From JAFDZW01 sp035632315 (GTDB lineage Bacteria > Bacteroidota > Ignavibacteria > Palsa-1295): a stretch of DNA of 64,000 nucleotides. Below the pieces are notes generated by a model that saw only the letters and a list, made by a program, of their open reading frames with translations, was not told the DNA's origin and ran no database searches. A program made the position numbers and the translations under genes. Shown here in pieces: positions 1 to 9,238 of the stretch (position 1 is its first letter; each line of letters begins with the position of its first letter). Location: the NCBI GenBank assembly GCA_035632315.1, contig DASQGZ010000042.1:15308-79307 (forward strand), given 5' to 3'.

Positions 1-833
1 GTGCCGCATTTCGGGCAAGAATACTTTTCACTGTAGAGATGCTCACTCGTTTTGCCGCCCGATGTTTCGGCGAGAACGCTGATGATCCCTTTGCCAAGTT
101 TCAATGCGCTTTCAACTGACTTTGCAAGCCGCTCGCTCATCTTTTCGGAGTTGACAAGACGATCGATAACGAGTTCGATCGTATGAACTTTGTAACGATC
201 AACCTGCATTCCATCGACGATATCTCTGAGTTCACCGTCGATGCGAACTTTCGTGAATCCCTGACGAAGCGCTTCGCTGAATAATTCGCGGTAATGACCC
301 TTGCGAGCGCGGACATTCGGTGCGAGAATCGTCAGTTTCGAATTAAGCGGATACGAGGTGATTGAGGAAATGATCTCGTCAATGGTCTGGCGTTCGAGCA
401 GTGTATTATCATTGACGCAATACTGTGACCCTGCGCGTGCGAACAGTAATCGCAAGAAGTCATATATTTCAGTAACCGTGCCGACGGTCGAGCGCGGTGA
501 GACGCCGATCGTTTTTTGTTCGATGGAAACAGCGGGCGCGAGTCCTTCGACCACATCAACGTCAGGCCGCTCCATCATATCGAGAAATTGCCGGGCATAC
601 GCAGAAAGACTTTCTACATACCGACGTTGGCCTTCAGCGTAGATCGTATCAAAAGCGAGAGAAGATTTGCCACTTCCGGAAATGCCGGTCAAAACGACGA
701 GCTTTTCACGCGGGATCGTTATATCGACATTTTTCAGATTATGGACGCGTGCTCCCTTAATGACGATAGACTCTTCGAAGCCGTTCGCACCAGAAACATC
801 AGAAATCTGCTTATTTTCCTTCTTTTTTGCCAC
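1..833 (-). CDS. uvrA: Excinuclease ABC subunit A, N-terminal part (cut by window edge)
   Basis: UvrA is the damage-sensing ATPase of nucleotide excision repair; it works with UvrB on DNA. About 277 N-terminal residues are present and the reading frame runs open through base 1. Visible are KGARVHNLKN at about residue 23, the first Walker A (GISGSGKSS), then RRYVESLSAYARQFL and the EQKTIGVSPRSTVGT signature, all highly typical of UvrA. At the edge SCPKCGT looks like the start of the first zinc-binding module. I chose GTG at 833; an in-frame TTG at 839 is the alternative. The gene is divergent from pyrB across about 110 bases. Identity is secure; the exact start is not. Confidence 0.95.
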   Translation of the reverse strand, partial: MAKKKENKQISDVSGANGFEESIVIKGARVHNLKNVDITIPREKLVVLTGISGSGKSSLAFDTIYAEGQRRYVESLSAYARQFLDMMERPDVDVVEGLAPAVSIEQKTIGVSPRSTVGTVTEIYDFLRLLFARAGSQYCVNDNTLLERQTIDEIISSITSYPLNSKLTILAPNVRARKGHYRELFSEALRQGFTKVRIDGELRDIVDGMQVDRYKVHTIELVIDRLVNSEKMSERLAKSVESALKLGKGIISVLAETSGGKTSEHLYSEKYSCPKCG

Positions 834-877
834 CGACAAAAACCGCCTTTTCGCTTCCGTTAAATTACCGCAAACAG

Positions 878-906
878 TTGACAACAATTTTACTTGGTGC
901 CCTAAT
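878..906 (+). promoter_or_regulatory. Candidate sigma-70-like promoter for pyrB
   Basis: TTGACA at 878-883 is a perfect -35 box. It is followed after 17 bases by CCTAAT (901-906), which matches four of six -10 positions but lacks the leading TA. It would start transcription some 30 to 40 bases before pyrB. The weak -10 keeps confidence low. Confidence 0.3.
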
Positions 907-944
907 TCCGCGAGCATGTAACCATTTCCTGCTTATATTGTTGT

Positions 945-1880
945 ATGCGCGACCGAATGCACAGAAACCTGCTTGGCATACGTGGACTTGCCCGGGAGGA
1001 CATCCAGCGGATCCTCTCGCGATCTAGCCATTATATTAAACAACTCGACAGTTCCGATGCCGTAACATTCCCTGAATTACTAAAGGGAAGAACCGTTGCC
1101 AACCTGTTTTTTGAGAATTCTACGCGAACACGGTCGTCGTTCGAACTTGCCGAGCGGCGTCTCGGGGCGACGATCCTTTCTCTGTCGATGCAAACAAGCA
1201 GCCTCACGAAAGGGGAGACGCTGCTCGACACTGCGAAGGTCATTACGTCAATGAAAATTGATGCAATCGTTGTCCGGCATCAATCGTCCGGTGTTCCGAT
1301 ATTGTTACGAAAGCATCTCGACGCCAACATCCGAATTATCAATGCAGGCGACGGTGCAGGTGAACATCCGACGCAAGCGTTGCTCGATGCGGCGACACTT
1401 ATTGAACAATGGGGATCGCTTGAAGGAAAGCATATTGTCATTTCCGGTGACATCAGGCATTCGCGGGTCGCGCGGTCGAATATTCTGCTGTTGAAACAAT
1501 TAGGAGCGAAGATCACAGTATCAGGCCCAACGACACTCATCCCTGAAAATTTCGATAAGGTTTTCGGGGTGAACGTCGAACATAATTTTGAACAAGCGCT
1601 CCGCTCTGCAGATGCACTTATTGCGCTTCGTATCCAGCGCGAACGACAGGACAAGGCATTTTATCCGAATGCGGAAGAATTTCGTAATTTGTATGGAATG
1701 ACTGCCGTACGCAGAGAAAAATTCCCAAAGCTGCTTGTCCTTCATCCGGGACCGGTCAATCGTGGAGTCGAACTTGACGATGTACCGATGGATGGGGAAG
1801 GATCATTAGTATTTCGGCAAGTGCGCCGCGGCGTTGCGATCCGAATGGCTGTATTAGAATGGATGTTTTCGACTGATTGA
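945..1880 (+). CDS. pyrB: Aspartate carbamoyltransferase, catalytic chain
   Basis: Joins carbamoyl phosphate and aspartate, the first committed step of pyrimidine synthesis, in the cytoplasm. The 311 residues are a normal catalytic-chain length. The carbamoyl-phosphate loop STRTR is at residues 59-63 (ENSTRTRSSFE), followed by HPTQALLD near the middle and LHPGPVNRG near the C-terminus, all diagnostic. ATG at 945 is used; an ATG four codons on (957) is equally possible because no clear Shine-Dalgarno is seen. pyrC begins one base after the stop, so the two are an operon. No regulatory chain pyrI is nearby, so the enzyme is probably the unregulated or dodecameric PyrB-PyrC type, as in many bacteria (inference). 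Confidence 0.97.
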   Translation: MRDRMHRNLLGIRGLAREDIQRILSRSSHYIKQLDSSDAVTFPELLKGRTVANLFFENSTRTRSSFELAERRLGATILSLSMQTSSLTKGETLLDTAKVITSMKIDAIVVRHQSSGVPILLRKHLDANIRIINAGDGAGEHPTQALLDAATLIEQWGSLEGKHIVISGDIRHSRVARSNILLLKQLGAKITVSGPTTLIPENFDKVFGVNVEHNFEQALRSADALIALRIQRERQDKAFYPNAEEFRNLYGMTAVRREKFPKLLVLHPGPVNRGVELDDVPMDGEGSLVFRQVRRGVAIRMAVLEWMFSTD

Positions 1881-1881
1881 T

Positions 1882-3165
1882 ATGCATATCATCTTAAAAA
1901 ATTGCCGGATCGTCGATCCGGCTACAAAAACAGATAAAAAAGATCTTGACATTGAGATCAAGGACGGAGTGATTGTTAAAATCGGCTCCGGCATCAGTTC
2001 GAAGGATGCGAAAATATACGATCTTGCCGGGAAGGTTGTCGCGCCGGGATTTTTCGATATGCACGTTCATTTACGCGAGCCGGGACAAGAATATAAAGAG
2101 ACGATCGCCACCGGGACGGCTGCTGCTGCTGTGGGGGGGTTCACGGGCGTATGTTGTATGCCGAATACCGAGCCGCCGATTTCCGATCCGTATGTTGTTT
2201 CGTATATCAAAGAGAAATCAAGAGGCTCTATCGTTGATGTTGAGATATGCGGGACGATGACAAAAGCCCGCAAGGGCGATGAACTTGCTCCGATCGGCGC
2301 GCTTGTCGAGGCGGGAGTGAAAATGATCTCTGATGATGGCAGCGCCGTGCATAGTGCAGAGGTTATGCGCCGCGTGTTCGAATATGCAAAGATGTTCGAT
2401 GTGGTGTGCACCGAACATTGCGAAGAACGAACGATGACGCATGGCACGTGTATACACGAAGGGAAAATTTCAACGAAACTCGGTTTGCCCGGGTACCCAT
2501 CCGTTGCGGAAGATATTATTATTGCCCGCGATATAATGATCGCTGAGTATGTTGGGGGCGCACGTTACCATGCTGCACATATCTCTACAAAAAATGCCGT
2601 TGAGCTTGTCCGTCAAGCAAAGAAGAAAGGCTTGCCGGTGACCTGTGAAGTTACTCCGCATCATTTTACTTTGACCGATGAAGCGGTTGAAACATATTGG
2701 GGCAATGCGAAAATGAATCCGCCGCTTCGTGAAAAAGAAGATATTGACGCAATCATTATCGGCTTACAAGATGGCACGATCGACTGCATCTCGACAGACC
2801 ATGCGCCGCATGCCATCTCGGAAAAAGAAACCGATATGATGACCGCCGCCTATGGTATTATCGGGCTTGAATCTGCTGTCGGTCTCGGACTGACATATTT
2901 GGTACGAACAAAAAAGATCACACTTTCTGATTATATAACCAAATGCTCGGTCAATCCGAGAAAGATACTGAAATTGGGGCAGATCGAAATTGCAGAAGGA
3001 CACAAGGCGAATATTACGATCCTCGATCTTGACAAGGAATGGATATTTTCGGAATCGACAATTCATTCGAAATCGCACAATACGCCGTTCATTGGCACGA
3101 AGTTAACAGGCAAAGCCGTAGGAGTCGTGAATAATATCCAAGCAGCTGGGGAGATATTCTCTTAA
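1882..3165 (+). CDS. pyrC: Dihydroorotase, class I type
   Basis: Zinc amidohydrolase that cyclises carbamoyl aspartate to dihydroorotate. At 427 residues it has the length of class I enzymes. Metal ligands are visible: HVHLREPG with His61 and His63 early on, and STDHAPH in the C-terminal half carrying the catalytic aspartate. The substrate-binding MPNTEPP motif lies between them. It starts one base after the pyrB stop and is surely co-transcribed with it. Class I dihydroorotases often form a complex with PyrB, which fits the pairing here (family knowledge). All key residues seem intact, so this is not the inactive PyrC-like form found in some operons. Confidence 0.97.
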   Translation: MHIILKNCRIVDPATKTDKKDLDIEIKDGVIVKIGSGISSKDAKIYDLAGKVVAPGFFDMHVHLREPGQEYKETIATGTAAAAVGGFTGVCCMPNTEPPISDPYVVSYIKEKSRGSIVDVEICGTMTKARKGDELAPIGALVEAGVKMISDDGSAVHSAEVMRRVFEYAKMFDVVCTEHCEERTMTHGTCIHEGKISTKLGLPGYPSVAEDIIIARDIMIAEYVGGARYHAAHISTKNAVELVRQAKKKGLPVTCEVTPHHFTLTDEAVETYWGNAKMNPPLREKEDIDAIIIGLQDGTIDCISTDHAPHAISEKETDMMTAAYGIIGLESAVGLGLTYLVRTKKITLSDYITKCSVNPRKILKLGQIEIAEGHKANITILDLDKEWIFSESTIHSKSHNTPFIGTKLTGKAVGVVNNIQAAGEIFS

Positions 3166-3183
3166 GGCGTTAGTTATAGTTAT

Positions 3184-6100
3184 ATGCAAGCGCAAAAGAC
3201 GACGTGGGATACTGTTCTTGAGAGTCTCTGGATTCCAAGCAAAGAGTATTTCAGGAGTAATCGTCTGTTCCGAAGAATATTTTATTTGCTTGTTATTTTG
3301 ATCATTGCTGCAAAATTTCTCATGCTTGCGGCAAATTCGATCGTTCCGTCGGTATCACAGCATGGAGAGCAGCTCCATCAGCGCGGCACGAAAGAAACCC
3401 AGCGGAAGATTCACAACATCCATTCGATCTCCGGAACGATCCTCGATTCTATCGCAAGTGATGAGCGATTAGGTTTTTATACGCAGTTTACAAGCCACGT
3501 ATCAACTGCCTTGTTTTTACGGCCGTATGCAAATGCGTGGGTAGAACTCTACAACAGAAGAAACATTATTCCTGAACCGGATATCCGGTCGAATATTGCG
3601 ATTGCTATCTTTGATAACGCATCTCATTTACGCGGCTGGTATTCCGACGACATTTCATCTCCAGGACTCGATACCACTTTTGCATCATCCCCATTGCTCG
3701 ATCGCAGAAGCAGGTTGTCGGAAATTGATAGTAATGCCCTTCATTTGTATTATGTAACCGCTCGCAAATTATTCTCAAGACAAGGCTCATTTATCGGGTA
3801 TGTTCTAATAAAATTCCGAATTGCCGATCGAAAAGCGGGTGAACATATTTCACTGCAGCAATGGGTATTTGACCCGGCTCGATTAGGTGAGACGCCATCG
3901 GAATTTATTGTTTCGACCCAACCAACCGTTCAATCTCCTGTCTTTCTCGATTCTGTTGACCGAAATGCTCAAATAGGTTTTCTCGACAGCCGCCAATTTG
4001 ACGAGATCGCGGCACGTCCGAGCGCCTTCAACAAGGCAATGTCAGTCATTGATGGGCTATTGGAAATACTTGTGATAGGGCTATTGACCCTCATCATAGA
4101 GCAAGCATTTGCTAAGTTCGCCGAAACTCGTTTAAAGCAAGCTGTTTCAGTATGGCTTGGATTGGTTGGTGGATTGTTAATTCTCCGGCTAATGATCTAT
4201 TGGTCTGGGGGTGTTAGCGATTTCTTATTGCAGATGGAATTATTTACGCCGGCAGCCATTCCCGTCGCAACGATTCCATTTTTTGATTCTTCCGCAGAGA
4301 TGTTCATCTCTGCGGCATTTTATTTGTATGCCATTTATGGCGTGTACCGTATTATTTCGTATGTTTTTTTACCGAATTCAAAAATAATTTCTCGCCCCCA
4401 AGCGGCGATTTTATTTGTCAGTATCAGCCTTCTGATCACTCTGCTGTTATGTTGTTATGCGTTTATCGAAGCGGAAGTTATCCCATTAACATTAGTGACC
4501 GTCGGCGAACATGTTGGAAAAGTAGCTAATCCGATGGGAGTATGGATTGCGTTTGTCATATTTGGGGGCGGCGTATTTATGCTGATCTTTATTCTGCAGA
4601 AAATACTTTGCCGTGCGATCAAAAGAACGACAATTATTCCTCCATTGCAAAAGTTTGTATATTTTCTCGGCTGCGTTTCACAAATCGGTGCAGTACTTTT
4701 TGTGGCTTCAATCGCGGAATACGGACCAACGCCCGAAATGATATTTGTATGCGTATTGATCATTGCCCAATGGATCGTCTGGAATGAAGGCAAAAAAAAT
4801 TTTGAAACGATCCGCTTCGTCTTTCATCCTGCGCTGGTAGCAATATTACTCGGTGCTTCTCTGAGTTTTGTGACTGCTTTTCATATTATTACCGATTCAG
4901 GCGAGCAAGCAAATATTTTGAAGATTCAACCCTCGGATGGGATCCATGATGGGAAGGAGACCATATCAAATTATATCAAAAAAACAACAGACAGTACTGT
5001 TCATTCGATTGACGATTACAATAATAACTCGTACCTATTTTGGAAGTCATTCTTTACATCGTACCCTCATACAAAAATTCAATTTGTTGTTTATGACTCG
5101 GCGACGGATAAAGAACTGTTTCAAGTTTCTACTGCCGATGCCGTTCCTTCGTTGGTATCGCATCGCCAGATCGACAGTGCATCCAATCGCATAGTAGGTG
5201 GATCTATCTACGCAGTAAACTCACAGGCGGATTCGTTGACGACTGCAAAACTAACATCACTATTCGGTTTGCAAAAACCGTCGATCTCATATATTCTCGG
5301 CATCTATCGTTTTCCCGGTTCTATCGTACTTCCGTCTGACAGGATATCGGATATTCTTTGGTCCAAACCAGAAGAAGAGGCATCAATGACCGGCAACGAA
5401 GGGTATTTGCATATTGCAATGAAGCTGACGACCCTGTGTATCGTGCTTGTCTTTATTGGTTTTATGTGGTCGTTCGTCCTGAGATTGATCGCTTCACAAT
5501 CCTTCTTTTTTGTGGTGACCCTTCAGGAAAAATTTCTTTTGGTTGTTTTCCTTGCGGTTGGCGGGGCATATAACATCATCTTTGCTGTGTCGGAAACTGT
5601 CTTGAGGACGGACACCGCAAGCGCATCAGAGGAAATATTCGTGAAGAATAATCGTGTCGCCCGTAATGAGATCGCTTCCTCAATACGGTTTGATTCTGTT
5701 AGCATTGTTCGGCGTCACATTACCAGCGCTGCCGCAGCACTCAATTGTGATATCGCGATCTATAATTCCGATTATACAATTTTGACTTCGTCTTGTCTGG
5801 AATGTACCCGTTTTGGGCTCTTACCGACGACATTGCCGTCATTGATATATAGACACCCGATTGGCGATGAACATGCAGGATTTGGGTTGAGGTCTGAACT
5901 CAGTGGTATTCCGATACGATATTCGGTGGAAGAGATTCCGTCCAGTAAACCAAATACGCGCCCGGTCGAGTGCCTCGTCATACAAAAGGAGGAGCCGTAC
6001 CGTGAATTGCTAAAACGATTCACCGATAACATTTCCGATGCTCTTGGTGCGCTTGCATTCTTATCGCTGCTTCTGGCATCGTACTTTTCGACACGTATCG

Positions 6101-6951
6101 TTAACCCGCTCAATCGCCTCAAACGAGCAACCGGCGAAGTGGCAGCAGGTAGGCTTGCCATCTCGCTTCCAAAACGGCGAAGCGATGAGATCGGTGAAGT
6201 GATCCAATCGTTCAATCAGATGACCCACGAGCTTTCTTCAAGCCGTGAACAGGTAGCCCAGATCGAACGTGAAGGCGCTTGGAAAGAAATGGCGCGCCAG
6301 GTCGCACACGAGATCAAGAACCCACTGACTCCGATAAAACTTTCTATTCAGCACGTCCAACATGCATTTGAACACCAGGACACGAATTTCCCGAATATAT
6401 TTAGGCGTGTGCTCAAAACAATTACCGAGCAGATCGACGTTCTGACACGTATTGCAACAGAATTTGCCCGCTTCGGTGAAATGCCGCGGCGCCGGTATTC
6501 ATTCGTAACATTGCGTCCGGTTGTTGAAAACGCTATCACACTGTTCGAAGCGGAGCGCTCGCATATTCGGTTTGCGGTCAACATACCATTAAATTTGTCA
6601 AAGATATACGCTGACGAAGAAGAATTCAGGAGGGCGCTCGTTAACTTGATAAAAAATGCTATTCAAGCGATTTTTGGATGGGGAATAATTTTGATCAGTG
6701 CCGAAGAACGGAGCGGGCTGATTTACATTCGTATTACTGACTCCGGCGTTGGAATGAAACCGGAGACTGTCACTAAAGCATTCGATCCGAATTTTTCAAC
6801 GAAGACAAGCGGGATGGGTCTCGGGCTTGCTATCGTTAAAAAAACTATTACCGATATGAGCGGTACGATTCGCGTCGAAAGCGAGCCAGGTAAAGGGACG
6901 ACATTTTTTATAGAATTGCCGGCACGTGATCCGAGCAGTATTCAAGGGTAG
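3184..6951 (+). CDS. Very large membrane sensor histidine kinase, NtrY-like
   Basis: A 1255-residue integral membrane kinase that should autophosphorylate on His1042 (AHEIKNPLTPIKLS). The order seen is: one membrane helix near 31-50, an extracytoplasmic segment to about 280, a block of roughly eight helices (285-570), a second extracytoplasmic region, more helices around 745-800, a further stretch, a helix near 970, HAMP (RIVNPLNRLK onward), H box, N box (LVNLIKNAIQ), and G boxes (DSGVGM, GMGLGLAIV). The HAMP-HisKA-ATPase part resembles NtrY kinases. The N-terminal sensor is far longer than in classic NtrY, and I do not recognise its ligand. It lies 18 bases after pyrC and ends 4 bases from the convergent nrnA. 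No response regulator is in the window, so its partner is elsewhere. Confidence 0.85.
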   Translation: MQAQKTTWDTVLESLWIPSKEYFRSNRLFRRIFYLLVILIIAAKFLMLAANSIVPSVSQHGEQLHQRGTKETQRKIHNIHSISGTILDSIASDERLGFYTQFTSHVSTALFLRPYANAWVELYNRRNIIPEPDIRSNIAIAIFDNASHLRGWYSDDISSPGLDTTFASSPLLDRRSRLSEIDSNALHLYYVTARKLFSRQGSFIGYVLIKFRIADRKAGEHISLQQWVFDPARLGETPSEFIVSTQPTVQSPVFLDSVDRNAQIGFLDSRQFDEIAARPSAFNKAMSVIDGLLEILVIGLLTLIIEQAFAKFAETRLKQAVSVWLGLVGGLLILRLMIYWSGGVSDFLLQMELFTPAAIPVATIPFFDSSAEMFISAAFYLYAIYGVYRIISYVFLPNSKIISRPQAAILFVSISLLITLLLCCYAFIEAEVIPLTLVTVGEHVGKVANPMGVWIAFVIFGGGVFMLIFILQKILCRAIKRTTIIPPLQKFVYFLGCVSQIGAVLFVASIAEYGPTPEMIFVCVLIIAQWIVWNEGKKNFETIRFVFHPALVAILLGASLSFVTAFHIITDSGEQANILKIQPSDGIHDGKETISNYIKKTTDSTVHSIDDYNNNSYLFWKSFFTSYPHTKIQFVVYDSATDKELFQVSTADAVPSLVSHRQIDSASNRIVGGSIYAVNSQADSLTTAKLTSLFGLQKPSISYILGIYRFPGSIVLPSDRISDILWSKPEEEASMTGNEGYLHIAMKLTTLCIVLVFIGFMWSFVLRLIASQSFFFVVTLQEKFLLVVFLAVGGAYNIIFAVSETVLRTDTASASEEIFVKNNRVARNEIASSIRFDSVSIVRRHITSAAAALNCDIAIYNSDYTILTSSCLECTRFGLLPTTLPSLIYRHPIGDEHAGFGLRSELSGIPIRYSVEEIPSSKPNTRPVECLVIQKEEPYRELLKRFTDNISDALGALAFLSLLLASYFSTRIVNPLNRLKRATGEVAAGRLAISLPKRRSDEIGEVIQSFNQMTHELSSSREQVAQIEREGAWKEMARQVAHEIKNPLTPIKLSIQHVQHAFEHQDTNFPNIFRRVLKTITEQIDVLTRIATEFARFGEMPRRRYSFVTLRPVVENAITLFEAERSHIRFAVNIPLNLSKIYADEEEFRRALVNLIKNAIQAIFGWGIILISAEERSGLIYIRITDSGVGMKPETVTKAFDPNFSTKTSGMGLGLAIVKKTITDMSGTIRVESEPGKGTTFFIELPARDPSSIQG

Positions 6952-6955
6952 GCGC

Positions 6956-7975
6956 TCAAACACTATCGAGCTGAGCTTTCACTGTTTCACAAACTTGCTG
7001 CTGTAATTGTTTAAAACTGATCGTCTCATAAACACGCGCACCGGCTGCATGAAAATGGCCATTGCCTCCGAATTTTTTTGCTACTTCTGCAGCAGACCTT
7101 TTCCCGCGAGAACGAAAGCTGATCTTCCAGCCTTCTTTTAATTCTAAAAAGAAGATCGAAAACTCGATCGTGCCGACCTGTAGAGGGAATTGAACGAAAC
7201 CATCAACTTCTTCTTCGGTTGCATCAGCGTCTGCTAAGTCGGATTGCGTGATAAGCTGCGTTGCAAGCCGATCTCCAAAAAAGAATTCCAATGAGTTAAG
7301 GCATTTGCCGATCAGTTTCAATCTCGATGCACGGGCAGAGTTGTATGTCTCGTTATATGTTTTAACCGGATCGGCCCCAAGATCGATCAGGTTAGCAGAA
7401 ATGCGGAATATATCGGAATCGGTTCGCGGAAATTTAAAACTTCCGGTATCGGTCATGATTGCAACATACAATGCTTCCGCTGCTTTCGATGAAATGTTTC
7501 CGCCAAGGTCTTTTTGCGCACCGGTAATAAGCGTATAAATAAGTTCGCCGGTCGATGTCGCTTCCGTGTCGATAAATCGTTCTTTGGCAAAATCCATCGG
7601 TTCGAGGTGATGATCGATCAGGACAGGAAATTTATGCTTCTCGAAAAGCGGCGCCATTGACTTTGCACGCTGCGGGTCGTTTGTATCGAGAAGGATGAGG
7701 ACATCAGCATTCAGAATATCTGTCGTATGCGTTGCGTGATCATATTTTTCAATGATAGGGCGCTGCGCATCGAGAAACCGATAGTTTTCAGGCGTATGCG
7801 AATAATTGATGATACGAACCTGCTTTCCGATCGAAAGCAGCCACTCTGCCAGTCCGAGTTCCGAACCAAGGGCATCTCCATCTGGATTTACATGTGTGGT
7901 CAGCACAAATGAAGTATGCTCACGAATAAGTGAGGTAAACTCAGGCAGGGAACATTCAAATATTCGAGAATACAT
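6956..7975 (-). CDS. nrnA: DHH/DHHA1 phosphoesterase, NrnA-type (nano-RNase / pAp phosphatase)
   Basis: Members of this family degrade 2- to 5-mer RNA and/or dephosphorylate pAp in the cytoplasm, using two divalent metals. The 339 residues fit. Motif I is THVNPDGDALGS (His28, Asp32, Asp34), motif II LLDTNDP (Asp97), and motif III IDHH (Asp121 to His123). The C-terminal DHHA1 substrate loop appears as FGGNGHFHAAGA. The gene is preceded by a strong terminator that ends korB, so it must have its own start signal in about 40 bases or depend on read-through. Which activity (oligoribonuclease, pAp phosphatase, or cyclic dinucleotide hydrolysis) dominates cannot be read from the sequence. Confidence 0.92.
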   Translation of the reverse strand: MYSRIFECSLPEFTSLIREHTSFVLTTHVNPDGDALGSELGLAEWLLSIGKQVRIINYSHTPENYRFLDAQRPIIEKYDHATHTTDILNADVLILLDTNDPQRAKSMAPLFEKHKFPVLIDHHLEPMDFAKERFIDTEATSTGELIYTLITGAQKDLGGNISSKAAEALYVAIMTDTGSFKFPRTDSDIFRISANLIDLGADPVKTYNETYNSARASRLKLIGKCLNSLEFFFGDRLATQLITQSDLADADATEEEVDGFVQFPLQVGTIEFSIFFLELKEGWKISFRSRGKRSAAEVAKKFGGNGHFHAAGARVYETISFKQLQQQVCETVKAQLDSV

Positions 7976-8010
7976 AAGGGTTAGTCAACAGACTCAGAAG
8001 TCTAGTAGTG

Positions 8011-8043
8011 CAATAAAAAAGCACGTATTATTAGAATACGTGC
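8011..8043 (-). terminator. Intrinsic terminator of korB
   Basis: A perfect 9-bp stem (GCACGTATT at 8021-8029 with AATACGTGC at 8035-8043) has a 5-base loop. Read on the minus strand it is followed by TTTTTTATTG. It lies about 22 bases after the korB stop. Confidence 0.85.
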
Positions 8044-8065
8044 TTTCGAACGAGAAAATATCAGC

Positions 8066-9178
8066 TCAATTGACCATCCAGGTGTTACCGGAGTTCAATA
8101 GTTTTTTCAGATCGCCGGCAGATTTCTGCTTCGCTGTTGCGATCTGTTGGGCCATCTCATCTTCGTAGGTCGTACGATCGATCGAAAGGAAAATACCGAT
8201 TGGCACAGGAAATCCTTCCATTTCGCTCATCCGTGCAAGAATAGTAGCAAGGATCGCATCTTTTTCATCGTGCTTGAGGATGTCTTTCGGGTCAACCTCT
8301 GCGACATTGACAACTTTTGGTGTAAAGCCGTCAAGTGTGATCGCTTTTTCTTTTTGTTTGCCGAATATCATCGGCTCACTGTGTCTGAGTACAAGGATGT
8401 GGTCATCCTTTACGTCTTTTTCGGTTAGATCAAGAAAAGCGCCGTCGTTAAAAATATTGCAGTTCTGATAAATTTCCATAAAGGCTGTGCCTTTATGTTC
8501 GTACGCGCGTTTAATGACCTCTTGCATATGTTTTGGCTCACGGTCGATAGAACGCGCGACAAATGTCGCTTCGCAGCCGATCGCAAAAAGGACGGGATTG
8601 ATCGGATGATCAATCGAGCCATACGGAGTAGATTTCGTTTTCTTTCCGTGTTCGGAGGTCGGTGAGTACTGACCTTTCGTCAGTCCGTAAATTCTATTGT
8701 TGAACAACAAGACGTTCAAATTGAAATTACGACGAAGCATGTGCAGCGTATGATTACCGCCGATCGAAAGTCCGTCACCGTCTCCGGTAGCGACCCAAAC
8801 GGATAAGTTCGGATTTGCAGCTTTAACGCCTGATGCAATAGCGGGCGCGCGGCCATGAATACCGTGGAAACCATACGTATTCATATAATACGGAAAGCGC
8901 GACGAGCAGCCAATGCCTGCGACAAAGACGGTCTCGTGGCGAGTCACATGCAAGTCGGGCATTGTGCGCTGAACTTGCGCTAAGATCGAATAATCGCCGC
9001 AGCCCGGGCACCAACGAACATCCTGATCGGACGCAAAATCTTTAGGTGTAAGCGCAAGCACCGGCAGGTCAATATTTGTCTCTGCGGGCGGTGCAGTTTT
9101 TGCTTTCATCGGCGGGGGAGCGACAGCTCCGTGAGCCTTGAATGGCGGCGGTGGCGGTGTTTTGGGCGTATCTGGCAT
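8066..9178 (-). CDS. korB: 2-oxoacid:ferredoxin oxidoreductase, beta (TPP-binding) subunit
   Basis: Beta subunit of the enzyme that interconverts 2-oxoglutarate (or another 2-oxoacid) and the acyl-CoA with ferredoxin as electron carrier, a step of the oxidative or reductive TCA cycle. It has 370 residues. The family start WCPGCGDYSIL (Cys57, Cys60) follows a 45-residue proline-rich leader including a run of prolines (10-13), which is unusual. A lone Cys91 follows in GIGCSSR. The TPP/Mg motif GDGDGLSIGGNH (about 132-143) ends in NN near 160. The alpha subunit gene normally sits beside it, but both neighbours here are other genes. Substrate choice (2-oxoglutarate versus pyruvate) is inferred from overall similarity to KorB. 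Confidence 0.9.
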   Translation of the reverse strand: MPDTPKTPPPPPFKAHGAVAPPPMKAKTAPPAETNIDLPVLALTPKDFASDQDVRWCPGCGDYSILAQVQRTMPDLHVTRHETVFVAGIGCSSRFPYYMNTYGFHGIHGRAPAIASGVKAANPNLSVWVATGDGDGLSIGGNHTLHMLRRNFNLNVLLFNNRIYGLTKGQYSPTSEHGKKTKSTPYGSIDHPINPVLFAIGCEATFVARSIDREPKHMQEVIKRAYEHKGTAFMEIYQNCNIFNDGAFLDLTEKDVKDDHILVLRHSEPMIFGKQKEKAITLDGFTPKVVNVAEVDPKDILKHDEKDAILATILARMSEMEGFPVPIGIFLSIDRTTYEDEMAQQIATAKQKSAGDLKKLLNSGNTWMVN

Positions 9179-9190
9179 AATAAATATTCT

Positions 9191-9213
9191 AAATCTGTGG
9201 GTAAAACAGATTT
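9191..9213 (-). other. Hairpin between the outer-membrane protein gene and korB
   Basis: AAATCTGT (9191-9198) and ACAGATTT (9206-9213) form an 8-bp stem with a 7-base loop. On the minus strand it lies between the stop of the upstream barrel gene and the korB ATG. No clear T tract follows, so it may be a weak terminator, a processing site or a leader structure. Confidence 0.4.
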
Positions 9214-9238
9214 TTAGAGGGCTTCGTTCAAGAACCTC

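Noticed and set aside
332..559. Short reading frames on both strands within 300-900
   Set aside because: They lie in other frames of the well-supported uvrA coding region and have no family features.
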